This document shows positions 8,168 through 15,664 of a DNA stretch of 64,000 nt, piece by piece (position 1 is the first letter of the stretch; each line of letters opens with the position of its first letter). The position numbers and the translations under genes were made by a program. Under the pieces are notes generated by a model, which was given only the letters and a program-made list of their open reading frames with translations, was not told the DNA's origin and searched no databases. The stretch comes from Candidatus Bipolaricaulota bacterium (GTDB lineage: Bacteria; Bipolaricaulota; Bipolaricaulia; Bipolaricaulales; Bipolaricaulaceae). The stretch covers positions 12,631-76,630 of the forward strand of contig JANXBC010000001.1 of assembly GCA_025060555.1 (NCBI GenBank), read 5' to 3'.

Positions 8168-10660
8168 TTACGGGGGATTAGCAACGGACACGGGTTGGCG
8201 TAGTTCACCCAGCGGCCGGATTTCCCGCGCCCGCGGGAGCACACGGATCTCGATGGTCCGTGACTCACCAGCCGTAAGGACTAGGACGTAAACCTCTTGC
8301 TCCACATAGTGCGGTGGCGCCATGGGGGGAAGCTCTACCCGGAGCTCCCAAGTCCCGGGGCAAAGCCCCTGGAAGAAGAAGCTTCCGCGGTCGTCGGTGA
8401 GCGTGCTATGCCGTACGGTTCCGTTGGTGAGGATCACCCTGGCCTGCGCTAGGGGGCGGTCCACCACCCACGTGTTCTTGTTGGTCAAGGTGAGCGCGTT
8501 GCCCGCTGGCCGGTAGGCGAGGACGTGGCCAGAGAGCGTGGCTGCGGGGACGAGGGCAATGCGTACAGTGGTTACTTGACCCGCAACGATGCGCACGTTG
8601 AGAGGGAGCTCAGGCTGCGGGCAATAAAGGGGCATGGGGGTCAATATCTGAAGCTGGTAGTTTCCGGGGGCCATGGGATAGAACCGGAATGCCCCTCCTG
8701 TTCCGGTCAAAGCCTGCTCCTTATCCAATTGCAACAGGACCCCTTCCAGGCCACGCTCACCGGGATCTTGAACGCCGTTGGCGTTCTCGTCCACAAACAC
8801 CACCCCCTCCACCCGCCCCATGGTCTCGAACAAGGGGAACGGCGCCTGGAAGCGTGCTTCGAAGTTAAGTCCTAGGAAACCCTGTTTCTTTGTAACCTGC
8901 GCGGTCCAATCCGCACCGCGCAGGCAAAAGCTGAGTTCTTCTTCACCCAAAAGGACCAAGCGGAGCTCACCCCAAAGCCCCATCGGGAAAGGAAACGTGG
9001 TCCCAAGGCAAAGCTCGCTTCGCACCGTGCCCGAAAACCACTGGGTCACCTCACCCGCCATGCAGAGGGAGTAATTGGTGGTCGACCAATATGTGAGGTG
9101 ACCCTTCAAGGTGAAAGTGGCCACGGAGACGGTGGCGAGCCGGTCAGCGGAGCTCAAGAATTCGCCAAGGATGGACCAGGAAAGCGGGCGCGCGCTGTCA
9201 TAAAACCCTAGGCACAGCTTGGTATCCAGCGTATCCAACGACGCTGGACCTTCGTCGCGCTTTCCCTCGAGCTCCAAGGAAACGCGGAAATGCAGGGTAC
9301 GCAAGAAGTTTGGGCTGAAGCCAAGGCGCCCAAGCACCCGAATACAAGTTCCCTCCCCAGTGTAAGAGAAACGCGCAAAGAAGGGCAACCACTCCCCACA
9401 AAGGCCTACGGTAACCTTGGAACCCCAGGAAAGTTCCCCGGAAATGGCCGGGCTTCCATGGGTGGAGATGCTCAGGGATGGCGAATTCCCCACTTGGAAT
9501 TTGAAGGAAGTTTGGTCCGAGAACAGTGTCCCCAAGAGGACGAAATCATCACCAAGTTGAGAATAAAGGTCCAGCAAAATCTTATCTAGTCGGAAGTAAA
9601 AATGGAAGAGGGTTTCTCCGTCGTAGAAATAAATTGTGGATTGGTAGGCGCAAGCCAAGGGATGATAGGAGTACCGTAGACCCAGGCCGCTTACGTCCCC
9701 GATAGGCGTGGTATAGCCTATTTGTCCCAGCCGTATTTCCCAAGACGGTTCACGGTACTCCACCCATCCGTCCAGAAATTCTCTTCCTTTTGGCGAAAGC
9801 GCGAGTTTCCCAGTTGCGGCGGCGTAACGGTTAGGGGCGATCATCCCGCCTAGAAAGAGGCAGAACTCCGAGGAGAAGCTATCTGTGAGCTTTCCGGTCC
9901 AGGAGAGCCGCGCGGGGACAAGGGGAAACAGGGAGATGGAGACCCGCTCTGGCGGCGGAGGCAGAACCGTTGTCCAGATCCAGCCCGCCTCATAAACCTC
10001 AGGATCGGCTAAAGACCGCACCGTGACCCAGCAGCCGCTGCGCTCCCCAGGCTTTGCCGTTTCCGGGAGGCTGAGGCTCAGCGTGACCTCTGCCGCCTCC
10101 CCGGGCATGAGGTGCACCACGCGTGGAAAAAGGTCAAAACGCCAGGGCGTGTTCACCTCGACCTGGAAGGAGTCCAAGACGTTCCCGCGATTGATCACCC
10201 AGAGGGTGTAGGTGATTTTTGTGCCCGGCCAAGCCTGGGTACCTGCGGGAAGCCGAAGCTCTACCCCGGCTTGCGGGAGCACAAGCACGCGGGCCTTAGT
10301 TTCCGCAGTGTGAGCGGGCACGGTGTGGCTTTGAACCCGCACTCCAATCTCATGTTCCCCTGCCGGCGTCAAGGCTGACACGAACAGCGAGACCAGTACA
10401 ACCTTGGTCTCGCCCGGCCCGAGCTCTACCGTCTCCGGGGCCACGAGAACTGAAATCCCTGGGGGAAGAGCAAATGAGACCCCGTATGTATCGAGAAAAT
10501 TCGCCAGGTTTGTGAAGCGGAAGGCGAGGGTGGTTACGGAGCGCGGGGCCACCGTGCGCTCCGGAGAGATACATACCAGGGAAACCGGCGCGGCGAAAAC
10601 GAAAGCGGAAAAGAAGCCCAGAAGAACGGCGCTGAATAACGTCTTCTTCCCGGGCTTCAT
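8168..10660 (-). CDS. Usher-like outer-membrane protein (NEW3 x2, barrel-like, SdrD/CNA-B x2)
   Basis: An 830-residue secreted protein I cannot assign to a named family. It has a signal peptide (residues 1-23), two Ig-like NEW3/COG1361-type domains (about 24-125 and 130-235, each with a PGE-containing strand), a 370-residue region of alternating hydrophobic/polar, aromatic-rich short strands that looks like a transmembrane beta-barrel (240-612), then two SdrD/CNA-B or carboxypeptidase-regulatory-like domains (615-800), the first with FVDENANGVQDPGERGLEGV. Extra domain, barrel, then two C-terminal Ig-like domains parallels fimbrial ushers. The ATG at 10660 is preferred over an upstream start at 10708 because the signal peptide and an AGGGGG Shine-Dalgarno fit it, 8 bases after the chaperone-like gene. 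It is a paralogue of the gene at 23177. Confidence 0.6.
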   Translation of the reverse strand: MKPGKKTLFSAVLLGFFSAFVFAAPVSLVCISPERTVAPRSVTTLAFRFTNLANFLDTYGVSFALPPGISVLVAPETVELGPGETKVVLVSLFVSALTPAGEHEIGVRVQSHTVPAHTAETKARVLVLPQAGVELRLPAGTQAWPGTKITYTLWVINRGNVLDSFQVEVNTPWRFDLFPRVVHLMPGEAAEVTLSLSLPETAKPGERSGCWVTVRSLADPEVYEAGWIWTTVLPPPPERVSISLFPLVPARLSWTGKLTDSFSSEFCLFLGGMIAPNRYAAATGKLALSPKGREFLDGWVEYREPSWEIRLGQIGYTTPIGDVSGLGLRYSYHPLACAYQSTIYFYDGETLFHFYFRLDKILLDLYSQLGDDFVLLGTLFSDQTSFKFQVGNSPSLSISTHGSPAISGELSWGSKVTVGLCGEWLPFFARFSYTGEGTCIRVLGRLGFSPNFLRTLHFRVSLELEGKRDEGPASLDTLDTKLCLGFYDSARPLSWSILGEFLSSADRLATVSVATFTLKGHLTYWSTTNYSLCMAGEVTQWFSGTVRSELCLGTTFPFPMGLWGELRLVLLGEEELSFCLRGADWTAQVTKKQGFLGLNFEARFQAPFPLFETMGRVEGVVFVDENANGVQDPGERGLEGVLLQLDKEQALTGTGGAFRFYPMAPGNYQLQILTPMPLYCPQPELPLNVRIVAGQVTTVRIALVPAATLSGHVLAYRPAGNALTLTNKNTWVVDRPLAQARVILTNGTVRHSTLTDDRGSFFFQGLCPGTWELRVELPPMAPPHYVEQEVYVLVLTAGESRTIEIRVLPRAREIRPLGELRQPVSVANPP

Positions 10661-10668
10661 GTTCCCCC

Positions 10669-11478
10669 TCATCTGGCCTCGAGTGTTACTTGGGCACCCC
10701 ACACGCACTCATCCAGGTTGTCCACGATAAGGAGGGCGGGGTAGGTGCCGGGCTTGAGGAGGGGCAAAGCGATGGTTTGGCGGACTGAGCAACCAGGAAG
10801 GATCGTACGCTGAGTTTCCACCGCGAACCGGCCTAGATTTTCTCCCTCGGTACTGTAAAGCTCCAAATACACCACCGGCCGGAGACGCCGCTCACCCGTG
10901 TTCTCCAGGTCCACTTGGAACACGAGCCCTTCCTCCGTCCGGTTAACCCTTGCGTTTGATAATCTCAAATTGCACGCCCCCAGGGCTCCGGCGATATCGG
11001 TGATCACGAGCACGGCGTATTGCACAATCTGCACCACGCCCACCACGATTTCGCCCGCCCCGGCCAGCGGAGGGGCAGGCGCAGCGGGGGTGATGAGTAT
11101 TACACACCAGTAGCTGCCCCGAAGCATCGGATCCGCCGGAACGTTGATACGGTAACGCACAACGGTTTCTTCACCGGGGCCCAAGGTGAATTGCTTGGGA
11201 AAAACTTCCAGCCAGCCTGCGTTCGTGCGGGGGTTCGTGCCCGGCTCGGCGTAAGCAACCCGACCATCAGCGTACATGAGAAAATCACGTATGCTGACAT
11301 TGACCGTCACCACTCCCTCGGACTTGCTGCGCACAACGATCTCACCGGAGTAGGTGCGACCTGGCTCCACGAAAAATTCGTGTCGGAGGCCGCCCTCGAT
11401 CTCCACCACGGGCATTGGTTGGCCACCTACCACCAAGGAAAGGAACACCGCTAATTCCATCCCTAAAAGGATTTTCAT
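10669..11478 (-). CDS. Secreted chaperone-like protein (PapD/DUF916-like, two Ig domains)
   Basis: A 269-residue protein with a short signal peptide and two apparent Ig-like halves, about the size of PapD-type periplasmic chaperones. The first half holds WLEVFPKQFTLGPGEETVVRY followed by a SYWCVILITPA strand, a pattern shared by DUF916 (WxL-complex) proteins and loosely by pilus chaperones; the second half (from about residue 170) holds VNRTEEGLVFQVDLENTG, a CARDB-like Ig strand pair. It sits directly before the usher-like gene and after a pilin-like gene, the same position as the gene at 22106 in the second locus. A role in escorting the small secreted subunits is inferred from context. Preceded by a GAGGTGGAG Shine-Dalgarno. 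Confidence 0.6.
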   Translation of the reverse strand: MKILLGMELAVFLSLVVGGQPMPVVEIEGGLRHEFFVEPGRTYSGEIVVRSKSEGVVTVNVSIRDFLMYADGRVAYAEPGTNPRTNAGWLEVFPKQFTLGPGEETVVRYRINVPADPMLRGSYWCVILITPAAPAPPLAGAGEIVVGVVQIVQYAVLVITDIAGALGACNLRLSNARVNRTEEGLVFQVDLENTGERRLRPVVYLELYSTEGENLGRFAVETQRTILPGCSVRQTIALPLLKPGTYPALLIVDNLDECVWGAQVTLEAR

Positions 11479-11737
11479 GCTCCACCTCTAAGCCGCCTGC
11501 CGTTGTTCATCCGCTGTGCTGGCCGCGCTCCTAGTTTTTGTCCTTGAGGCTTCCCAGCAAAGACGGCGCTGCTGGCACAGAAAGCGCGTTGAGCGCAGGG
11601 AAGATAAATCCACGAAAGACAGCAAAAAGAACGGACAAGAATCGCTTAAGGTTGCGAAATACTATGATCAACCCCGTTTTTGCCCGGCACAACCTGGTTT
11701 GGGAAAAACCATGGAGTCCGAGGTCTACCCTACACTG
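11479..11737. other. 259-base intergenic region between pilin-like and chaperone-like genes
   Basis: I see no convincing gene, riboswitch or terminator. On the minus strand a small CCAGCA/TGCTGG hairpin is possible near 11556-11576. The length suggests a promoter or processing site separating subunit and assembly genes, as the hairpin at 21088 does in the other locus. Confidence 0.3.
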
Positions 11738-12214
11738 TTAGTCAAGCTGCGCCAGCGTGTAGACCAGGGTGATCGTGAAAGTTGCGCCAACGAAACTACG
11801 ATCGGTTACACCGCTTGCGTCAACCATGAGGTACACATCCCTCGTTTGGTCCTGACCAGGGGCGATATCAGTGTAAAGCCGGACCGCCTCATAAAGCGGG
11901 CCTTCAAGGTCAAGCTCGGCCCAATCGGTCCCATTCGTGCTGATCTTGAGGACGAAGCCCGTGGGAACAGTCCCAGTAATGCTCTGCACACCCACTTGGA
12001 TATCGCGGTTTGTATGGTCTGTGGTGTATGTGATCGTGAGCTTACCGCTCGTTGCAAAGGACAATCGCGCAACAGTTATATTCAAATGCGCCGGAGCAAT
12101 TATCCTGTCAGGATATGCTGGGTCTATGGTCACTGTGACAGTCTGTGTCGCGGTTACCGCTAATACCCGCAAGCTAAACCCAAGAATTACCGATGCCAAA
12201 ATTGCCCTGCGCAT
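11738..12214 (-). CDS. Small secreted pilin-like beta-sandwich protein
   Basis: A 158-residue protein with a signal peptide (MRRAILASVILGFSLRVLA) followed by a beta-rich domain without cysteines. It ends in SFVGATFTITLVYTL, a terminal strand pattern shared with the other subunit-like proteins here (at 12378, 20558 and 21135) and reminiscent of spore-coat-U/archaic-pilin domains. No enzyme motif is present. It has its own promoter at 12297-12325 and an AAGGAGAAGGAGGTG ribosome-binding region. I propose it is the main subunit of the fibre assembled by the chaperone-like and usher-like proteins encoded downstream; this is inferred from position and size only. Confidence 0.55.
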   Translation of the reverse strand: MRRAILASVILGFSLRVLAVTATQTVTVTIDPAYPDRIIAPAHLNITVARLSFATSGKLTITYTTDHTNRDIQVGVQSITGTVPTGFVLKISTNGTDWAELDLEGPLYEAVRLYTDIAPGQDQTRDVYLMVDASGVTDRSFVGATFTITLVYTLAQLD

Positions 12215-12296
12215 CCGCCCACCTCCTTCTCCTTAACCCACAACCGCGTCCGTCTTCCTGTGCAAATCTTTTTCTGAACAACAAAATAAGCACTTT

Positions 12297-12325
12297 ATTA
12301 TGATCTTGGAAAAGTATGTCGTCAA
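12297..12325 (-). promoter_or_regulatory. Sigma-70-like promoter for the pilin-like gene
   Basis: Read on the minus strand, TTGACG (12325-12320) and CATAAT (12302-12297) are 17 bases apart, placing the transcription start near 12290, about 75 bases before the start codon at 12214. Confidence 0.6.
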
Positions 12326-12377
12326 TAGCTGGACATTCGTAGCTAGCGCGATCCCGCAGGGCAAAAATAAAGGATGC

Positions 12378-13319
12378 TCAGCTTATTAGCAGTGTGTAGA
12401 CTAGAATGACGGTGAGGGAAGCTCCCACGTAACTCCGTGGTACCTCACGCGCCTCTACTTTCAGCTGCAGGGTAAATGAACCGGATCCGGAGAGATTTGT
12501 AACTATGGTCACAGCGTTGTACGGCTCTGAAAGCGGGAGTTCTACGTAACCTAGCTGCGCTGGCCCTTTCACCCACAGGCGTAACCCCGGGGGAACCGCA
12601 GGATAGACGTTCTGTACTCCCACGATAATGCTGCCTCCCGGAGGAACATAGGAATAGGTAACTATGAGGTCTTCGCTTTCCGCAACGGCCCCGCGCGCCA
12701 CCCGGGGGCTCCAATCACTAGGGGCGGTGATATTGGGAAGCGCGTAGTACACAGTGATCTCCGCCGCGTCCACGAAGCGTGTGCCTGCCGTGGTTCCAGA
12801 CCCCACCCGTAGGCCAAAGCCCTGGGCGTTGATGTCCGCCGCTGTCCAGGAAGTTCCCCAAAGGTCCGTTGCGCTGCCCCAAGATTTCCATCCTGTTTCC
12901 GTGCAAGTGGTAGCCACACCTGGGCTAACTGTCTTATGACTTCCCACACGATTTCCGTTCTTAAGGAGAAAAAGGCCGAAGGCCCCGGCGGCGCTATGGC
13001 CGGCCTTGAGGGAAACTTTTATCCCAAGGATCGTGGCCATGGCGGGGATTTGGAAACCAAAGCCGCCAAGATAGAGATAAGCGTTGTTCTCGGTGGTTGT
13101 GGCACAGGTACCGTCAGCGGTGCGCAAAGCACTGCCCGCCGCAAGCCACGGGGTGGGAGCATCGGGCTCGTTTGGGAGAACAACACCCGCAAAACGACTC
13201 TGAAAATAGGGCTGGCAAAATGCCCGATAAGGTAAGAAGACCACCAAAGCTAGAAACGAAACTAATAGAAACATGCTGCAAAAGCTTCCTTGCCTAGCAG
13301 GCCCTGCAAGCCTTCCCAT
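12378..13319 (-). CDS. Two-domain adhesin-like secreted protein
   Basis: A protein of about 313 residues with a long N-terminal signal region (hydrophobic core FLLVSFLALVVFLPY). The N-terminal domain (about residues 45-190) contains a FGFQIPAMATILGIKV strand and a WG-rich segment ending in AAEITVYY; the gene at 21135 has a matching domain (FEFLIP-like strand, RWGRVW, VRIYY). The C-terminal domain (about 200-313) is pilin-like and ends SYVGASLTVILVYTL. A binding domain before a pilin domain is the plan of fimbrial tip adhesins, hence the suggestion. Start codon is uncertain: ATG at 13319 is chosen, with ATG 13331 and 13382 also in frame. The minus-strand promoter is not obvious. Confidence 0.5.
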   Translation of the reverse strand: MGRLAGPARQGSFCSMFLLVSFLALVVFLPYRAFCQPYFQSRFAGVVLPNEPDAPTPWLAAGSALRTADGTCATTTENNAYLYLGGFGFQIPAMATILGIKVSLKAGHSAAGAFGLFLLKNGNRVGSHKTVSPGVATTCTETGWKSWGSATDLWGTSWTAADINAQGFGLRVGSGTTAGTRFVDAAEITVYYALPNITAPSDWSPRVARGAVAESEDLIVTYSYVPPGGSIIVGVQNVYPAVPPGLRLWVKGPAQLGYVELPLSEPYNAVTIVTNLSGSGSFTLQLKVEAREVPRSYVGASLTVILVYTLLIS

Positions 13320-13520
13320 GAATTTTAGCATCCTAAAAATTGCCCCGAATATTTCCCCCAAACTGCGAAAGGAATGATACAACGGCCATGCGCGGTTGTG
13401 GAGTGAGGCCGGAAAATATGCGGTTTAATGCATGGCAATTGTGCCTGGGTGTTTAGCACCCGCGCGTATGTATTCAAGCGGACATTTCCAGCGCTGTTTT
13501 TCCATAATTCGTTTCCAACC

Positions 13521-13548
13521 TTGACATCCACTTTCGGCCTGGTAACAT
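13521..13548 (+). promoter_or_regulatory. Sigma-70-like promoter for the pyrophosphatase
   Basis: TTGACA at 13521-13526 and TAACAT at 13543-13548, 16 bases apart, lie 38 bases upstream of the hppA start codon, which follows an AAAGGACGGGGAGA ribosome-binding region. Confidence 0.65.
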
Positions 13549-13585
13549 TGGCCCTTCGGTTTTGGCTATATAAAGGACGGGGAGA

Positions 13586-15658
13586 ATGGAAAACGTGCTG
13601 ATTCAGGGCGGGTTGGCTGGGGCGGTTGTCGGGGCTTTAGCCGTATTAATATCTTTTTTTCTTTACCGGCATGTTATGCGTCAGGACCCAGGCACTTCCA
13701 AGATGCAAGCTATCGCCCATTTCATCGAAGAAGGAGCACGAGCCTACCTTTTCCGGCAGAATGTGACCCTGTTCCTTTTTCTTGGGGTTTTGGCGCCTGT
13801 CATTGGCGTCCTTTTTGCCGTGACCAGCGGTGCGGGGCGCGGAGTGGCTGCGGCGCTGGCCTATCTTCTGGGGGCTGGCTGCTCCACAGCGGCGGCGTCT
13901 TTGGGAATGATCGCGGCGGTGCGGGCGAATGTGCGCACCGCGGCCGCGGCACAAAAGGGCCTCAAACCCGCATTCACTGTCGCCTATTTCGGCGGGGCTG
14001 TGATGGGGTTGGGCATCGTGGGCATGGCCCTCCTCGGGATCAGCCTCATCTACTATATTTGCCGATTCGGCCTGGGCTGGACGGAAGGGGAGGCCACGGG
14101 CACAGCCTTGGGGTTCAGCTTCGGCGCAAGCGCATTGGCTCTTTTTGCTAAGGCTGGGGGTGGTATCTACACGAAAACCGCGGACATCAGCGCGGATCTC
14201 GTGGGGAAAGTGGAATTAGGGATCCCTGAGGATGACCCGCGGAACCCCGCGGTGATTGCGGATAACGTGGGCGACAATGTGGGCGATGTGGCCGGTATGG
14301 GGGCTGATCTGGTGGACTCCTATATTGCCTCCATTGTGGCGGCCATGATCTTGGGGGCTGAGTCCGGCGGTGGGGCGTTCACCATCCTCCCTGTTCTCAT
14401 CTCCGCTGTCGGTCTCCTTTCTTCTCTTTTCGGAACGTTCATCGTGCGGGTGCTAGTGCGGGGCAAGCCGGGCGCAGCCATGAACTTCGGCACCCTTGCT
14501 ACTTCTGGGCTTTTCCTCCTCCTGCTTTTCGTTGTGACGTATAAAAGCGGCCTATCTGGACAACAATGGCTTGGCGTTTTTCTTCCTACCCTGGCAGGGC
14601 TCGCGGCGGGCTTGGTGATCGGGTTAACCACCGACTGCTTCACCTCCATTGACCGCGCGCCCACGCGGCGCACCGCGGAGGCGGCCAGCCGGGGCACGGC
14701 CATCAATATCCTCCTGGGCTTTTCTTACGGGCTTGTGAGCATAGTCCCTTCGATCCTCGGGATCTGTGTCGCCACGTACGCGGCTTGGCGATTTGCCGAG
14801 ATTTTTGGGGTCAGCCCGTTTTATGGGATCGGGATCTCCGCGGTGGGCATGCTTTCTATCGTGGCTACAATCATCTCTGGAGACGCCTTTGGTCCGGTGT
14901 CAGATAACGCGCGGGGGATCGCCGAGCAAGGAGGACTTGGCGGAGAAGTGATGGAAATAGTCGATGCTTTGGATGCGCAGGGCAACACATCTAAGGCCAT
15001 TACCAAAGGCTTCGCTATCGGTGCGGCAGCGCTCACCGTGCTCGCCTTGTTCGCGGCATACACGCATCTTGCTGGCATCGACATCATGCGCGGCATCAAC
15101 CTCATGAGCCATACTGTCATCATCGGGCTCTTCTTGGGAGCGATGATGCCCCCCCTTCTCTCCGCTTTGCTCATCCTTGCTGTTGGGCGCAACGCGGAGC
15201 GCATGATCGACGAGATCCGCCGACAGTTCCGGGAGATCCCCGGCCTTCTTGCTGGGCAGGCCAACCCCGACTACCGGAGGTGCGTGGATATCGCCACACG
15301 TGGAGCCTTGCGGGAACTCCTCTTCCCCTGCTCCCTGGCCATCGTTGTACCGGTGCTCGTGTTTTTGGTGCTGGGCAAAGAGGCCTTAGCGGCGTTCCTG
15401 GGTGGCAGCATCCTGACCGGCATCATTTTTGCTCTCTTCATGGCTAACTCCGGTGGCGCCTGGGACAACGCTAAGAAGTACATCGAAAACGGCGCTTTTG
15501 GTGGAAAAGGCTCTGAGGCCCACAAGGCCGCAGTAGTGGGGGACACCGTGGGTGACCCATTCAAGGACACAGCTGGACCTTCTTTGAACACCATGATCAC
15601 CGTCATGTCCCTTGCCGCTGAGGTGTTCGTGCCCATCATCCTTTTGGTCTTGGGCTGA
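13586..15658 (+). CDS. hppA: Membrane proton-translocating pyrophosphatase (K+-independent type)
   Basis: A 690-residue, about 16-segment inner-membrane pump that hydrolyses pyrophosphate and moves cations out of the cytoplasm. The substrate site is intact: SADLVGKVE near residue 210, then DNVGDNVGDVAGMGADL, and near the C-terminus DNAKKYIENG and GDTVGDPFKDTAGPS. The motif GNTSKAITKG carries Lys in the position that is Ala in K+-dependent enzymes and Thr three residues on, the known signature of K+-independent H+-PPases. Its stop is six bases before the P-type ATPase, so the two are probably cotranscribed from the promoter at 13521. It recovers energy from biosynthetic pyrophosphate. Confidence 0.93.
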   Translation: MENVLIQGGLAGAVVGALAVLISFFLYRHVMRQDPGTSKMQAIAHFIEEGARAYLFRQNVTLFLFLGVLAPVIGVLFAVTSGAGRGVAAALAYLLGAGCSTAAASLGMIAAVRANVRTAAAAQKGLKPAFTVAYFGGAVMGLGIVGMALLGISLIYYICRFGLGWTEGEATGTALGFSFGASALALFAKAGGGIYTKTADISADLVGKVELGIPEDDPRNPAVIADNVGDNVGDVAGMGADLVDSYIASIVAAMILGAESGGGAFTILPVLISAVGLLSSLFGTFIVRVLVRGKPGAAMNFGTLATSGLFLLLLFVVTYKSGLSGQQWLGVFLPTLAGLAAGLVIGLTTDCFTSIDRAPTRRTAEAASRGTAINILLGFSYGLVSIVPSILGICVATYAAWRFAEIFGVSPFYGIGISAVGMLSIVATIISGDAFGPVSDNARGIAEQGGLGGEVMEIVDALDAQGNTSKAITKGFAIGAAALTVLALFAAYTHLAGIDIMRGINLMSHTVIIGLFLGAMMPPLLSALLILAVGRNAERMIDEIRRQFREIPGLLAGQANPDYRRCVDIATRGALRELLFPCSLAIVVPVLVFLVLGKEALAAFLGGSILTGIIFALFMANSGGAWDNAKKYIENGAFGGKGSEAHKAAVVGDTVGDPFKDTAGPSLNTMITVMSLAAEVFVPIILLVLG

Positions 15659-15664
15659 AAGGAT

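Noticed and set aside
11516..12163. Plus-strand open frame of 215 codons opposite the pilin-like gene.
   Set aside because: Composition is basic and irregular, with no motif or ribosome-binding site; the minus-strand gene has a signal peptide, promoter and Shine-Dalgarno.
12215..13585. A c-di-GMP riboswitch in the leaders of the first fibre locus.
   Set aside because: I looked on the minus strand for the GGCAAACC and GCAAAGCC blocks at 12215-12377 and 13383-13585 and did not find them.
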